Source: Pseudovibrio brasiliensis (GTDB taxonomy: Bacteria > Pseudomonadota > Alphaproteobacteria > Rhizobiales > Stappiaceae). From it: a stretch of DNA of 64,000 nucleotides. Under the pieces are notes generated by a model, which was given only the letters and a program-made list of their open reading frames with translations, searched no databases and had not been told where the DNA came from. A program made the translations under genes and the position numbers. Positions 25,874 to 36,015 of the stretch are shown one piece after another (position 1 is the first letter of the stretch; each line of letters begins with the position of its first letter). The stretch is from positions 62,001-126,000 of the forward strand of contig NZ_CP074126.1 in NCBI RefSeq assembly GCF_018282095.1, in the 5' to 3' direction.

Positions 25874-26677
25874 ATGGCGCGTGAGTTCTCAACCCCTGAG
25901 CAGGCATCCGTAACAGACCCGACTGAAATGGCAACTAGCTTCGGGTTTCGCACAGTTCGCGAAGGTGAAAAGCAGGATTTGGTGGATGATGTTTTCCACA
26001 AAGTGGCATCTCGCTATGACCTGATGAACGACCTGATGTCTGGCGGAATGCATCGTCTCTGGAAAGATGCGATGGTTTCCAGCATGAACCCACCAAAGAG
26101 TGGCGCCCGTGAATGGCGACATCTGGATGTGGCTGGCGGTACTGGAGACATTGCAACCCGCGTTGTTGAGCGTTCTAATCGGACTATCAAATCCACCGTC
26201 TGCGATATCAATGGCTCCATGCTGGGCGTCGGCAAAGATCGGGCAAGCGCTGCGGGCCTTTCTGAAAACATCGAGTTCATTCAGGGCAACGCGGAAGAGC
26301 TGCCGTTTCCGGACAAACACTTCGATGCCTACACCATCGCATTCGGCATTCGTAACGTCCCTCAAATCGACAAAGCACTGAAAGAAGCTCACCGCGTACT
26401 TAAGCGCGGCGGTCGCTTCATGTGCCTTGAGTTCTCTCAAGTAGATGTGCCTGCGCTGGATAAGGTCTATGACCTGTTTTCCTTCCACGCCATTCCGAAA
26501 ATCGGGCAGGCAGTGACGGGTGATGGTGATCCATACAGCTATCTCGTAGAATCTATTCGCAAGTTTCCAAATCAGGAACGTTTTGCGCAGATGATACGTG
26601 ACGCAGGCTTTGAGCGTGTCACCTATCGAAACTACACCGGCGGTATCGCTGCACTTCACTCCGGCTGGAAAATCTAA
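25874..26677 (+). CDS. ubiE: Demethylmenaquinone/ubiquinone C-methyltransferase UbiE
   Basis: The ATG at 25874 ([10 protein letters not shown]) follows GGAG and gives 267 residues; a TTG six bases earlier is less likely. The SAM-binding region reads [16 protein letters not shown], and signature II reads [24 protein letters not shown] with FMCLEFS. The N-terminal [24 protein letters not shown] is diagnostic. It C-methylates the ubiquinone ring precursor. It is followed six bases later by ubiB, so the two form a ubiquinone operon. Confidence 0.96.
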   Translation: MAREFSTPEQASVTDPTEMATSFGFRTVREGEKQDLVDDVFHKVASRYDLMNDLMSGGMHRLWKDAMVSSMNPPKSGAREWRHLDVAGGTGDIATRVVERSNRTIKSTVCDINGSMLGVGKDRASAAGLSENIEFIQGNAEELPFPDKHFDAYTIAFGIRNVPQIDKALKEAHRVLKRGGRFMCLEFSQVDVPALDKVYDLFSFHAIPKIGQAVTGDGDPYSYLVESIRKFPNQERFAQMIRDAGFERVTYRNYTGGIAALHSGWKI

Positions 26678-26683
26678 CCAGTT

Positions 26684-28267
26684 ATGATCGCAAATATTGT
26701 GCCATTTATGCGTCTGGTTTTCGCGGGTTATGTCATGGCCCGCGAAGGTGTGTTTGGACTTGTCTCTCTGCCGGATCTGCCTCCCGGACCGCGCCTTGCC
26801 ATCGGTATGGCTCGGATGATTGAGCGCCGTGGTATTGAGAAAAAAGACGCAGCAGCCCGCCTGACGGATGCTCTGAACCGCCTTGGCCCTTCCTACATCA
26901 AGCTAGGTCAGTTTCTTGCAACCCGCCCGGATGTGGTGGGTAAAGAAGCTGCTAAAGAACTCTCAGCCCTTCAGGACAATGTCCCTCCATTTTTGACGCA
27001 ATACGCGCGCAAAACAGTCGAAGAGCAACTCGGCAAGACGGTCGAACATCATTTTGAAGAGTTTGGCGAGCCTGTCGCAGCAGCCTCAATTGCGCAGGTA
27101 CACCCTGCTTATTTCAGAAACCGTGATGGTGAGCTTGAAAAGGTAGCCGTTAAAGTCCTGCGCCCAGGCGTAGAGCGCGGTTTCAAACGTGATCTGAAAA
27201 GCTTCTACCTTGCTGCACGTCTTGCAGAACGTTTTAGCCCGGCAAGCCGCCGTCTCCGTCCGCTAGCAACGGTTGAAACCTATGAGCGCGCTGTCGTTCT
27301 GGAAATGGACCTGCGCATGGAAGCCGCAGCTCTCTCTGAGATGGGTGAAAACAGCAAGGACGATACAGACTTCCGCGTTCCAAGCGTAGATTGGCCTCGC
27401 ACCTCTCGCTCCGTGCTCACCATGGAGTGGGTTGATGGCGTAAAGCTCTCCAATTTGGAAGGCATTGAAGAGGCCGGACACGATCTCGCTGAGCTTGGCA
27501 ACAAGGTCATCCAGACTTTCCTCCGCCATGCTGTGCGTGATGGTTTCTTCCATGCGGATATGCACCAGGGCAACCTGTTCGTAGAACCTGATGGAACGTT
27601 GGTCGCAGTGGATCTGGGCATCACCGGACGCCTTGGCTTGTCTGAGCGCCGCTTTCTCGCTGAGATTCTCTACGGTTTCATCACTCGAAACTACCTCAGA
27701 GTGGCCGAAGTTCACTTCGAAGCAGGCTATGTACCGGCTGATCAGGACGTTGACATCTTTGCTCAGGCGATCCGGGCAATTGGTGAGCCGATCCACGGAC
27801 ATGATGCCAGTGAGATTTCCATGGCGCGCCTGCTGACCCAGCTGTTTGAAGTGACTGAGATGTTTAACATGCACACTCAGCCTCAACTTATCTTACTGCA
27901 GAAAAACATGGTTCTGGCAGAAGGCGTTGCCCGCTCGCTGAACCCGCATCTGGATATGTGGAACACAGCTGACCCTGTGGTCACCAGCTGGATTCAGCGC
28001 AATCTGGGTCCAATGGGACGCATTTCAGACCTCGCAACCGGCGTGACTGTTCTGGGTCGTTTGGCCAGTGATCTGCCAATTATCGCGGATCGCGCGAGCA
28101 AGTTTTCTAATCAGCTTGAGTCGATGGCCAACAATGGTCTGAGATTTGATGAGGCAACAGCTGACGCCATTGGCAAGTCAGAGGCAAAGCACAGCCGCTC
28201 CGGTCGCATTGCGCTCTGGGTCATTGCGCTTGCCCTCTCAGCAATTGCCTATGGCATCCATCTCTAA
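26684..28267 (+). CDS. ubiB: Ubiquinone biosynthesis accessory kinase-like protein UbiB
   Basis: This 527-residue ABC1/ADCK/UbiB-family protein is needed for ubiquinone synthesis. The KxGQ motif (SYIKLGQFLATRPD), alanine-rich loop replacement (PVAAASIAQVHPAYF), VAIK-like lysine (AVKVLRPGV) and catalytic region FHADMHQGNLFVEPDG with VAVDLGITG are all present. The C-terminus has a membrane anchor (IALWVIALALSAIAYGIHL). Family members are atypical ATPases or kinases acting on the membrane Coq/Ubi complex, not hydroxylases as older names say. It is co-transcribed with ubiE and ends at a strong terminator. Confidence 0.95.
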   Translation: MIANIVPFMRLVFAGYVMAREGVFGLVSLPDLPPGPRLAIGMARMIERRGIEKKDAAARLTDALNRLGPSYIKLGQFLATRPDVVGKEAAKELSALQDNVPPFLTQYARKTVEEQLGKTVEHHFEEFGEPVAAASIAQVHPAYFRNRDGELEKVAVKVLRPGVERGFKRDLKSFYLAARLAERFSPASRRLRPLATVETYERAVVLEMDLRMEAAALSEMGENSKDDTDFRVPSVDWPRTSRSVLTMEWVDGVKLSNLEGIEEAGHDLAELGNKVIQTFLRHAVRDGFFHADMHQGNLFVEPDGTLVAVDLGITGRLGLSERRFLAEILYGFITRNYLRVAEVHFEAGYVPADQDVDIFAQAIRAIGEPIHGHDASEISMARLLTQLFEVTEMFNMHTQPQLILLQKNMVLAEGVARSLNPHLDMWNTADPVVTSWIQRNLGPMGRISDLATGVTVLGRLASDLPIIADRASKFSNQLESMANNGLRFDEATADAIGKSEAKHSRSGRIALWVIALALSAIAYGIHL

Positions 28268-28568
28268 GAATTTCTGAGTTGATACTATGAAAAACGGGAG
28301 TTGTTACGCTCCCGTTTTTTATTGGTTAGCCGGCTATTTCCTCAACAATCTAGAAATAATTAGATCATACTAAGTTACTGCATAATTTTATCTAAGATTT
28401 ATATAGTCATTGCAATTGATGATATGAATTGTAGGCGGGTTGTAACCCAGTAAAACGTGCTAAAAGCAAGATAGCTTGAAAGAAGTATTTGAGATTTCTA
28501 AGGGACTACTCAGAGTCTTAGGGGAACTCTCAAAGCATTTGTAAAACTATCTTCCTGGAGGTGCCGCT
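28268..28568. other. Intergenic region after ubiB
   Basis: It contains the ubiB terminator and an AT-rich stretch that should hold the TetR gene promoter. A loosely repeated CTAAGGGAC/CTTAGGGGA pair around 28497-28530 could be an operator for the TetR protein, but the symmetry is poor. No gene is seen. Confidence 0.5.
28290..28320 (+). terminator. Rho-independent terminator after ubiB
   Basis: AAAACGGGAG, an 8-base loop, and CTCCCGTTTTTT form a strong GC stem with a T run, 23 bases after the ubiB stop. Confidence 0.93.
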
Positions 28569-29231
28569 GTGCCAGACAGTTCTGAACTGGGGACCCGTGA
28601 ACGGTTACTTGATGCCGCTGAACGCTTGCTCGCTGAACATGGTCTTGCGGAAACTTCAGTGAGAATGATCACTGAAAAAGCAGACGCAAATGTTGCTGCC
28701 GTAAACTACCATTTTGGCAGCAAAGAAGACCTCGTCAGAGCTGTCTTCATGCGCCGTCTTCGCGAAATTGATGATATGCGCATGCAGCGCCTCGACGCTC
28801 TGGAAGTTGGCGGTCGCCAGCCAGATGTAGAGGAAATCACCCGGGCCTTTATGGAGCCTCTGATCGTTCAGGGCATCTCCCGCGACACAGGTAAGCTGGT
28901 CCCGTTCGTGGTCCTCATACGGCAAGTCTTTTCAGACCCTGAGTCCGGCCAGAAGATCATGCATTCCTGGGAGCCGCCCAAGATCATCCTGCGTATCACC
29001 AAGGCGCTGGCCAAGGCCACAGAGAGCGATATCCCGACTGGTCCTCGTGCACAGCTCCTCATGATGCTCATGCACAGCGCCACGCTTGAAGCGCTATATG
29101 TCGTCACCGGCGCCTCAAAAGGCCCTTATGATGAAGAGCTGGATCAGGACGAAATCGTGGAAGGCACCATCCGTTTCGTATCAAACGGCATCAAAGCCTT
29201 CTTCATGGCAGGCGCGCTGGAAGAAGCTTAA
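28569..29231 (+). CDS. TetR-family transcriptional regulator
   Basis: This 220-residue protein starts at GTG, preceded by GGAGG at eight bases. The N-terminal helix-turn-helix reads RLLDAAERLLAEHGLAETSVRMI then NVAAVNYHFGSKEDLVRAVFMRR, the standard TetR module. The C-terminal ligand domain is helical with no diagnostic motif, broadly like the CerR/DUF1956 group. The target is unknown. The nearest gene, alkB, converges on it from downstream, so its target may be its own promoter or elsewhere. Confidence 0.9.
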   Translation: MPDSSELGTRERLLDAAERLLAEHGLAETSVRMITEKADANVAAVNYHFGSKEDLVRAVFMRRLREIDDMRMQRLDALEVGGRQPDVEEITRAFMEPLIVQGISRDTGKLVPFVVLIRQVFSDPESGQKIMHSWEPPKIILRITKALAKATESDIPTGPRAQLLMMLMHSATLEALYVVTGASKGPYDEELDQDEIVEGTIRFVSNGIKAFFMAGALEEA

Positions 29232-29239
29232 TCTGCCAA

Positions 29240-29860
29240 CTAGAACGGCGAGACACGGCGGAGCGTCAGGTTTAACCGGCCTCCGTCTTTAAGCAGGTTC
29301 GAGCTCCCACCCAGTATGCGGTCAATGCCATGATGGCAAAGCCGCGATTCTCCACCCAAAACCACCACATCCCCTGAATTCAACTTCAGCGACTGTGTCG
29401 GCCCTCCACGTTTTACGCCACCAAGGCGGAATACGGCTGTGTCTCCAAGGCTGACGGAGACAACCGGCGCTTCAAACGTCTTTTCATCCCGGTCCTGATG
29501 CATGCCCATTTTTGCGGTCGCAGCGTAGTAATTGACGAGACATGCCTCGGGTTCCGCCTCACACTCACCCACCTGCTTCCACAAGCTCTGCAAGACTTCT
29601 GGTATCTCCGGCCAGGGCTGTCCGCTCTCAGGATGCTGTGGTTGATATCGATAGCCATTGCGATCAGACACCCAGCCCAAGCCCCCCAGATTTGTCATAC
29701 GAACAGAAAACGGCTTCCCAGTGCGTGGCATCACTGGAGTGAACAAAGGGGCTTCTTTAACGAGGTATCTGAGTGTCTCAACAAGCTCCTTCTGCTCCTC
29801 AAGTGAGAAGTAGCCCGGCAGGTATTTGAACCCCTTAGGAAAGTTATCGCTCAACTGCAT
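29240..29860 (-). CDS. alkB: AlkB-family 2-oxoglutarate/Fe(II) dioxygenase
   Basis: This 206-residue protein oxidatively removes alkyl lesions such as 1-methyladenine and 3-methylcytosine from DNA or RNA. The Fe-binding triad is HxD in GMHQDRDEKTF (near residue 118) and a histidine in CHHGIDRI (near 175); the 2-oxoglutarate-binding arginine lies in RLNLTLRRV. The NYYAATAKMGMH segment matches E. coli AlkB-type proteins. It is monocistronic and convergent with the TetR gene, with eight bases between stops. No Ada-like partner is adjacent. Confidence 0.92.
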   Translation of the reverse strand: MQLSDNFPKGFKYLPGYFSLEEQKELVETLRYLVKEAPLFTPVMPRTGKPFSVRMTNLGGLGWVSDRNGYRYQPQHPESGQPWPEIPEVLQSLWKQVGECEAEPEACLVNYYAATAKMGMHQDRDEKTFEAPVVSVSLGDTAVFRLGGVKRGGPTQSLKLNSGDVVVLGGESRLCHHGIDRILGGSSNLLKDGGRLNLTLRRVSPF

Positions 29861-29996
29861 CAGAACACCTCATATCATCCCGGCTATTCTGCTGAAAAGT
29901 CCGCTTATAAAAACGGAAAACTTGGAGAGATTTGCCGAAAGTGAATTTAACCCATATTCCTCAAAATAGTGGTTTCCCGGTTAAGGAGAACCACAA

Positions 29997-31490
29997 ATGC
30001 ACCTTCTTCCTCCGTTGCTCGCAGCTGTGCTGAACATTTTCGCAGCATTTGTCTCTCTTCTCATTCTGCTCACGCTCATTGCGGTTGTCGTTTTATATGT
30101 GGTTGATCGACGACAGCATAAAGATGCGATCCGGCACAATTTCCCCGTTGTTGGTCGTTTCCGAGCGCTCTTTTCCTATCTGGGCGAGTTCTTCCGCCAA
30201 TACTTCTTCGCGATGGACCGTGAGGAAATGCCGTTCAACAGAGCAGAGCGAAACTGGGTGGACCACGCCTCGAAGGCAGAAGGCAACACCATGGCCTTCG
30301 GTTCAACCAAAAACCTGAGCATCCCGGGCACCGCGCTGTTCGTCAACGCTCCCTTCGCCAAGCTAGAAAAGGAAATCGACGAGCCAGAACCTCTCCTGAT
30401 CGGCCCCTACGTCGAAAACCCGTATATCCCGCCCAGCTATTTCAACATCTCTGGCATGAGCTTCGGCGCGATATCGCGCCCAGCCGTCCTCGCTCTCTCC
30501 CGAGGTGCCAAGATGGCGAACTGCTGGATGAACACAGGCGAGGGCGGTCTATCGCCATATCATCTTGAGGGTGGTGCAGACATCGTCTTCCAGATCGGCA
30601 CAGCAAAATACGGCTGCCGAAATGAAGACTGCACGCTCAATGAAGATAAGCTGAAAGCCATCACAGACCATGCACAGGTCAAGATGGTCGAAATTAAGCT
30701 GGCACAAGGGGCCAAGCCCGGTAAGGGCGGTCTTCTGCCAGGTGGTAAAGTGACACCTGAAATTGCTGAGATCCGCGGCATCAAAGTTGGCCAGCCTTCT
30801 CACTCTCCAAATCGCCACCCCGAAATCAGCAACACCGGCGAACTGCTCGACTTCATCAGCCGGGTCCGCGCGATTGCGAAGAAGCCGGTTGGCTTCAAAA
30901 CGGTAATCGGTTCAGCTCACTGGATTGAAGAACTTTGCCATGAAATCAATCATCGCGGCATTGAGCATGCTCCTGATTTCATCACCATCGACTCCGCAGA
31001 TGGCGGCACGGGCGCAGCCCCAATGCCGCTCATGGACAACGTAGGCCTGCGTATCTCCGAATCTTTGCCGATCGTGGATCACGTTTTGAGAAAGCATGAT
31101 TTGCGGGACCGTATCCGCATCATCGTCTCCGGCAAACGCATCACTCCTTCCGCAGTTGCACTAGCCTTGTGTGCAGGGGCTGATTTTACCGTCACAGCGC
31201 GTGGCTTCCTATTTTCATTGGGCTGCATTCAGGCCATGCGATGCAACAAAAATACATGCCCAACCGGCATCACCACTCACAATGAAGCGCTGCAGGCTGG
31301 CCTCGATCCCACCGAGAAAAGCCACCGCGTTGCTGCCTACTGCCATAGTGTGCGTATGGAAGTGGATATGATCGCCCATGCATGTGGTGTGGATGCTGCA
31401 AGACAGCTTTCACGGGAGCACGTGCGCATCGTCCAAGAAAATGGGAACTCAATCTCGCTGGAAGAGCTCTATCCACAAACACCCTCTTAG
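29997..31490 (+). CDS. Membrane-anchored FMN-binding glutamate-synthase-like protein
   Basis: This 497-residue protein has an N-terminal membrane helix (residues about 8-37, ILLTLIAVVVLYVV) followed by the FMN-binding glutamate synthase domain: GEGGLSPYHLEGGADIVFQIG, GYKT-like KPVGFKTVIGS, IDSADGGTGAAPMPLMDNVG and a cysteine cluster CNKNTCPTGITTHN near 416. It lacks the glutaminase and NADPH subunit domains of true glutamate synthase. Such stand-alone proteins are widespread; proposed links include methylamine-type N-methylglutamate synthase and other flavin oxidoreductions, but no specific substrate can be read here. It starts at ATG after AAGGAG. Confidence 0.88.
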   Translation: MHLLPPLLAAVLNIFAAFVSLLILLTLIAVVVLYVVDRRQHKDAIRHNFPVVGRFRALFSYLGEFFRQYFFAMDREEMPFNRAERNWVDHASKAEGNTMAFGSTKNLSIPGTALFVNAPFAKLEKEIDEPEPLLIGPYVENPYIPPSYFNISGMSFGAISRPAVLALSRGAKMANCWMNTGEGGLSPYHLEGGADIVFQIGTAKYGCRNEDCTLNEDKLKAITDHAQVKMVEIKLAQGAKPGKGGLLPGGKVTPEIAEIRGIKVGQPSHSPNRHPEISNTGELLDFISRVRAIAKKPVGFKTVIGSAHWIEELCHEINHRGIEHAPDFITIDSADGGTGAAPMPLMDNVGLRISESLPIVDHVLRKHDLRDRIRIIVSGKRITPSAVALALCAGADFTVTARGFLFSLGCIQAMRCNKNTCPTGITTHNEALQAGLDPTEKSHRVAAYCHSVRMEVDMIAHACGVDAARQLSREHVRIVQENGNSISLEELYPQTPS

Positions 31491-31620
31491 AAATGGGGGT
31501 AACGCAGAAAAGTGGGATGCAATAGAGGTGTTTCTGGGTGGTTTTCCAAAGAAAATTTCGGTTTCTTAACTCAGAAAAAGGCTTCGGATAGGTCTTGTGT
31601 CGATATATCGGGTCCTGTCC

Positions 31621-31649
31621 CTTGCAGGGGCAGGGGACCCCTCTTATAT
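31621..31649 (+). promoter_or_regulatory. RpoH-type heat-shock promoter of dnaK
   Basis: CTTG (31621-31624), 18 bases, then CTTATAT (31643-31649) fits the alphaproteobacterial sigma-32 pattern CTTG-N17/18-CYTATNT. It implies a 5' leader of about 128 bases before the dnaK ATG at 31785. Confidence 0.75.
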
Positions 31650-31784
31650 AGCCAATTGAAGTTTTCTTGCGTGTTTGCGACAACTCACGCAAGTGCAATG
31701 TATTGGGGACCGGTTGGAAGCTGATCCGACATTATCCGAAGGCCTTCGGGGTTCGGGCGGTCTGCCGAAAGGAGAGTGAAAAAC

Positions 31785-33704
31785 ATGGCAAAGGTCATCG
31801 GTATCGACCTCGGCACGACAAATTCGTGCGTATCTGTAATGGACGGCAAAGACGCCAAGGTAATTGAAAACGCAGAAGGTGCGCGTACTACCCCTTCTAT
31901 GGTTGCTTTTACCGATGATGGTGAGCGCCTTGTAGGCCAGCCAGCGAAGCGTCAGGCTGTAACCAACCCAACAGACACCCTGTTTGCTGTTAAGCGCCTC
32001 ATCGGTCGTCGTTTTGATGATCCGACTGTTGCAAAAGATAAAAAGCTCGTCCCATACGAAATCGTAAAAGCCGACAACGGCGACGCATGGGTTGAAGCTG
32101 AGGGTGAGAAGTTCTCCCCATCCCAGATTTCTGCTTTCATCCTGCAGAAGATGAAAGAAACCGCTGAAAGCTTCCTTGGTGAAACCGTCACCCAGGCAGT
32201 TATCACCGTTCCTGCATACTTCAACGACGCTCAGCGCCAGGCAACCAAAGATGCCGGTAAGATCGCTGGTCTTGAAGTTCTGCGTATCATCAACGAACCA
32301 ACTGCTGCTGCCCTTGCATACGGCATGGACAAAAACGATGGTAAGACCATCGCAGTTTATGACCTTGGTGGTGGTACCTTCGACGTTTCCATCCTGGAAA
32401 TCGGTGACGGCGTATTTGAAGTGAAGTCCACCAACGGTGACACCTTCCTCGGTGGTGAAGACTTCGACATGCGTCTGGTTGATTACCTCGCAGACGAATT
32501 CAAAAAAGAACAGGGCATTGACCTGAAGAACGACAAGCTGGCTCTGCAGCGCTTGAAAGAAGCTGCTGAAAAAGCAAAGATCGAGCTGTCTTCTTCTTCT
32601 CAGACCGAAATCAACCTGCCGTTCATCACCGCAGACGCTTCTGGTCCTAAGCACCTTACCCTGAAGCTGACCCGTGCAAAGTTTGAACAGCTCGTTGACG
32701 ACCTGGTACAGCGCACTGTTGCTCCAATGAAAGCAGCGCTGAAAGACGCAGGCCTGGCAGCTGGTGAAATCGACGAGGTTGTTCTCGTCGGTGGTATGAC
32801 CCGTATGCCTAAAGTTCAGGAAGTTGTTAAACAGTTCTTCGGCAAAGACCCACACAAAGGCGTGAACCCGGACGAAGTTGTTGCAATGGGTGCAGCAATT
32901 CAGGCTGGCGTTCTGCAGGGCGACGTTAAAGACGTTCTGCTTCTCGACGTTACACCTCTGTCCCTCGGCATCGAAACCCTCGGCGGCGTGTTCACACGTC
33001 TGATCGACCGTAACACCACAATCCCTACCAAGAAGGGCCAGGTGTTCTCTACAGCTGAAGACAATCAGACTGCAGTGACCATCCGCGTCTTCCAGGGTGA
33101 GCGTGAAATGGCTGCGGACAACAAGATCCTCGGTCAGTTCGATCTGGTTGGTATCCCACCAGCACCACGCGGTGTGCCACAGGTTGAAGTTACCTTTGAC
33201 ATCGACGCCAACGGTATCGTGAACGTATCCGCTAAGGATAAGGGCACCGGTAAAGAACAGCAGATCCGCATTCAGGCATCTGGTGGTCTGTCCGACAACG
33301 ACATCGAGCAGATGGTGAAAGACGCTGAGTCCCACGCTGAAGAAGACAAGAAGCGTAAGGAACTGGTTGAAGCGAAAAACCAGGGTGAAGCTCTGCACCA
33401 CTCCACCGAGAAGTCTCTGAAAGAGTACGGCGATAAGGTCTCTGAAGAAGACAAGTCTGCAATCGAAAGCGCTCTGGCTGCTCTGAAGCAGGCTCTCGAA
33501 GGTGAGGACCTCGAAGACATTCAGGCGAAGACTCAGGCTCTTGCAGAAGCTTCCATGAAGCTCGGCGAAGCTATGTACAAAGACGCTCAGGCAGCTGAAG
33601 AAGCTGGCGAAGGCGCTGAAGACGATGGCGAGCCAAAGCCAGTTGACGATGTCGTTGATGCAGACTTCGAAGAAGTTCGCGACGACGACAAAAAGTCCAG
33701 CTAA
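31785..33704 (+). CDS. dnaK: Molecular chaperone DnaK (Hsp70)
   Basis: This 639-residue protein starts at [16 protein letters not shown], preceded by AAAGGAG. The ATPase signatures ([36 protein letters not shown]) lead into the substrate-binding domain and the acidic tail ending [15 protein letters not shown], with the EEVxD-like end. The codon usage is strongly biased toward highly expressed codons. It folds proteins with DnaJ, encoded downstream, and GrpE, not in this window. It is preceded by a heat-shock promoter and followed by a 14-bp stem hairpin, so dnaK may be largely transcribed alone. Confidence 0.98.
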   Translation: MAKVIGIDLGTTNSCVSVMDGKDAKVIENAEGARTTPSMVAFTDDGERLVGQPAKRQAVTNPTDTLFAVKRLIGRRFDDPTVAKDKKLVPYEIVKADNGDAWVEAEGEKFSPSQISAFILQKMKETAESFLGETVTQAVITVPAYFNDAQRQATKDAGKIAGLEVLRIINEPTAAALAYGMDKNDGKTIAVYDLGGGTFDVSILEIGDGVFEVKSTNGDTFLGGEDFDMRLVDYLADEFKKEQGIDLKNDKLALQRLKEAAEKAKIELSSSSQTEINLPFITADASGPKHLTLKLTRAKFEQLVDDLVQRTVAPMKAALKDAGLAAGEIDEVVLVGGMTRMPKVQEVVKQFFGKDPHKGVNPDEVVAMGAAIQAGVLQGDVKDVLLLDVTPLSLGIETLGGVFTRLIDRNTTIPTKKGQVFSTAEDNQTAVTIRVFQGEREMAADNKILGQFDLVGIPPAPRGVPQVEVTFDIDANGIVNVSAKDKGTGKEQQIRIQASGGLSDNDIEQMVKDAESHAEEDKKRKELVEAKNQGEALHHSTEKSLKEYGDKVSEEDKSAIESALAALKQALEGEDLEDIQAKTQALAEASMKLGEAMYKDAQAAEEAGEGAEDDGEPKPVDDVVDADFEEVRDDDKKSS

Positions 33705-34056
33705 CTAATACTTTCACCTCGCAAGCTCCAACGGGCTTGCGAGGTGAACTTTATTGAAGTATTTCCCGACTGTATGGAAGATTTGAGTTAAACAGAACCT
33801 TTGGGGTGCAATTGCATTCAAAGGAACTGCTTCCTACATATGGGGTGCTGGGAATGTGTGCGCTGTGCTTGAAGCTGCACCAGATTGACCAGCTGAACAG
33901 TAAACAGTTTTGTTTTGAAGAAGAGTGCAGTCCGCGAGTGAATTCGCTGTAAGGCAAGAATGGCTTCGACTGCCACCAGTTACCTCAGACTGAGCTGACG
34001 TTCTCCTGAGGCTTCAAAACGCAGATAGACATCACGTCTTTGGAGCTTATTTCATA
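33705..34056. other. dnaK-dnaJ intergenic region
   Basis: It holds the dnaK hairpin described separately. The rest (about 300 bases) shows no gene, clear promoter or RNA structure that I can support. Confidence 0.5.
33713..33748 (+). terminator. Hairpin after dnaK
   Basis: TTCACCTCGCAAGC and GCTTGCGAGGTGAA form a perfect 14-bp stem with a short loop nine bases after the dnaK stop. The following CTTTATT is only modestly T-rich, so it may work as a partial terminator giving more dnaK than dnaJ message. Confidence 0.75.
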
Positions 34057-35184
34057 ATGTCTAAACGCGACTACTATGAGGTGCTGGGGGTAGCACGGGA
34101 GGTCGACGAAAAGGCACTTAAGAGCGCTTATCGCAAACTTGCGATGAAATACCACCCGGATCGCAATCCTGGTGATGATGAAGCGGAAGCAAACTTTAAG
34201 GAAGTAAGCGAAGCTTACGAAACCCTGAAAGACCCGCAAAAGCGCGCAGCCTACGATCGATTTGGCCATGCAGCCTTTGAAAACGGCGGCTTTGGTGGTG
34301 GCGGTGGAGCAGGTCCGGGCGACTTTGCTTCTTCCATGGCAGACATTTTTGATGAGTTCTTCGGTGGCGGCGGTGGCCGTCGCGGCTCTGGTCGTGAACG
34401 CGGTGCTGACCTGCGCTACAATCTGGAAATCTCTCTTGAGGAAGCCTACGAAGGCAAGTCCGTCGAGATTGAGGTTCCAACATCCGTAACATGTGAACCT
34501 TGCAGCGGCTCTGGTGCAAAATCCGGAACCCGTCCGTCCACCTGCCCAACTTGTGGCGGTGCAGGACGTGTAAGAGCGGCTCAGGGCTTCTTCACCATGG
34601 AGCGTACCTGTCCAACCTGTCAGGGCCGTGGTGAGATCATCACCGATCCATGTGACAGCTGTGGCGGTACAGGCCGGACAACAAAAGAGCGCACGCTCTC
34701 TGTCAACATTCCGTCAGGCATTGAGGATGGCACGCGTATCCGCTTGTCAGGTGAGGGTGAAGCAGGTGCTCGCGGGGGTCCAGCTGGCGATCTCTACATC
34801 TTCCTGTCTATTCGTCCGCACGAGTTCTTCCAGCGTGATGGTGCAGACATCTTCTGCCGCGTGCCGATTTCCATGACAACCGCTGCTCTGGGTGGTCAGT
34901 TTGAAGTTCCGGCACTGGATGGCAACACAGCCCGCGTGAAGGTTCCTGAAAGCACACAGACCGGCAAGCAGTTCCGTCTGCGTGGTAAAGGCATGCCGGT
35001 TATGCGGTCTAGCCAGAAGGGCGACATGTATATCCAGGTTGCCGTTGAGACACCAACAAACCTTACGAAGAGGCAGAAAGAGCTTCTTTCAGAATTTGAA
35101 GGTGAATCTTCTGGTGAAAACCATCCTGAATCTACTGGCTTTTTCGCGAAGGCCAAAGATTTTTTGGAAAATTTCAAAGCTTAG
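34057..35184 (+). CDS. dnaJ: Co-chaperone DnaJ (Hsp40)
   Basis: This 375-residue type I J-protein has an N-terminal J domain with HPD near residues 32-34 ([14 protein letters not shown]), a glycine/phenylalanine-rich linker ([14 protein letters not shown]) and four zinc-finger repeats of CxxCxGxG type ([32 protein letters not shown], about residues 146-210), then the C-terminal substrate domains. It stimulates DnaK ATPase and delivers substrates. All canonical parts are intact. Confidence 0.98.
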   Translation: MSKRDYYEVLGVAREVDEKALKSAYRKLAMKYHPDRNPGDDEAEANFKEVSEAYETLKDPQKRAAYDRFGHAAFENGGFGGGGGAGPGDFASSMADIFDEFFGGGGGRRGSGRERGADLRYNLEISLEEAYEGKSVEIEVPTSVTCEPCSGSGAKSGTRPSTCPTCGGAGRVRAAQGFFTMERTCPTCQGRGEIITDPCDSCGGTGRTTKERTLSVNIPSGIEDGTRIRLSGEGEAGARGGPAGDLYIFLSIRPHEFFQRDGADIFCRVPISMTTAALGGQFEVPALDGNTARVKVPESTQTGKQFRLRGKGMPVMRSSQKGDMYIQVAVETPTNLTKRQKELLSEFEGESSGENHPESTGFFAKAKDFLENFKA

Positions 35185-35250
35185 GACTTTAAAAGGCCAT
35201 CAAGCAGTAATATCTCAGTAGTACCCTTTGTTGTTGCTACGGAGAGTTGA

Positions 35251-35856
35251 ATGTTTCACGAAACGCGGTCCCGGGCTGAAAACGCCTTGAACAAATTTCG
35301 TGAGCCTTCCAAGTTTCTTCGGGCGTGGGTGGAAGCACCACTCACGACCGGAGCAGTAGCTCCTTCCGGTCCCGTTCTCGCACAGAGAATGGCAGAATTC
35401 GTTCCCGTCCAATCCCAAAATCCGGTTTTAGAGCTCGGTCCTGGTACAGGCCCGGTGACGAAAGCTATTCTGGAAGCTGGAATCTCCAAGGAACGTCTGA
35501 CCTGCCTAGAGTACAGCCCTGACTTCTGCAAGCATCTCAGCGAAAAATTCGAAGGCCTGAATGTCGTACAAGGCGATGCCTACAACATGCACCCTAGTCT
35601 GGGGCACATTGAGCCCAACTCGCTCTGTGCCGTTGTCTCCAGCCTTCCGTTGATCTCCCGTCCTATGGAGTTCCGCCTTAAGTGCATCCGTGATGCCTTT
35701 GCACTTATGAGACCAGGTGCGCCGTTCGTCCAATTCTCCTACTCTTTGGCCTCTCCGGTATCACTAAAATCCAAGATGTTTAGCTGGTCGAAAACCGGAT
35801 GGATTGTGAAGAACATTCCACCTGCGCGGGTCTGGATCTATCGTAAGCCCTTTTGA
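35251..35856 (+). CDS. Phospholipid N-methyltransferase (PmtA-like)
   Basis: This 201-residue class I SAM methyltransferase has motif I LELGPGTGPVTKAIL, an acidic residue in LEYSPDF and motif II/III NSLCAVVSSLPLISRP. The N-terminal FLRAWVEAPLTTGAVAPSGPVLAQRMA is typical of the Rhodobacter/rhizobial PmtA group that converts phosphatidylethanolamine to phosphatidylcholine. The ATG follows GGAGAG. An rRNA adenine dimethyltransferase-like relative is the alternative, but length and the SGPxLA motif favour PmtA. It follows dnaJ by 66 bases. Confidence 0.8.
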   Translation: MFHETRSRAENALNKFREPSKFLRAWVEAPLTTGAVAPSGPVLAQRMAEFVPVQSQNPVLELGPGTGPVTKAILEAGISKERLTCLEYSPDFCKHLSEKFEGLNVVQGDAYNMHPSLGHIEPNSLCAVVSSLPLISRPMEFRLKCIRDAFALMRPGAPFVQFSYSLASPVSLKSKMFSWSKTGWIVKNIPPARVWIYRKPF

Positions 35857-36015
35857 TTTTGCAGCAGAGTGCTTTAAGCGGGTAAACACCTAAAAACACA
35901 TGTCTTCCATAAACCTTACGCTTGGGTAGTATGGGGTATTCTGCGTGCCGGATTTACCCGAGATCTTCCCACTCTTAAGCATGAGAGTGCTGAGCCCTGT
36001 CGTGAGGATAGCCCT

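Noticed and set aside
31644-33401. 585-residue open frame antisense to dnaK
   Set aside because: Shadow of dnaK caused by codon bias; no domain and no ribosome site.
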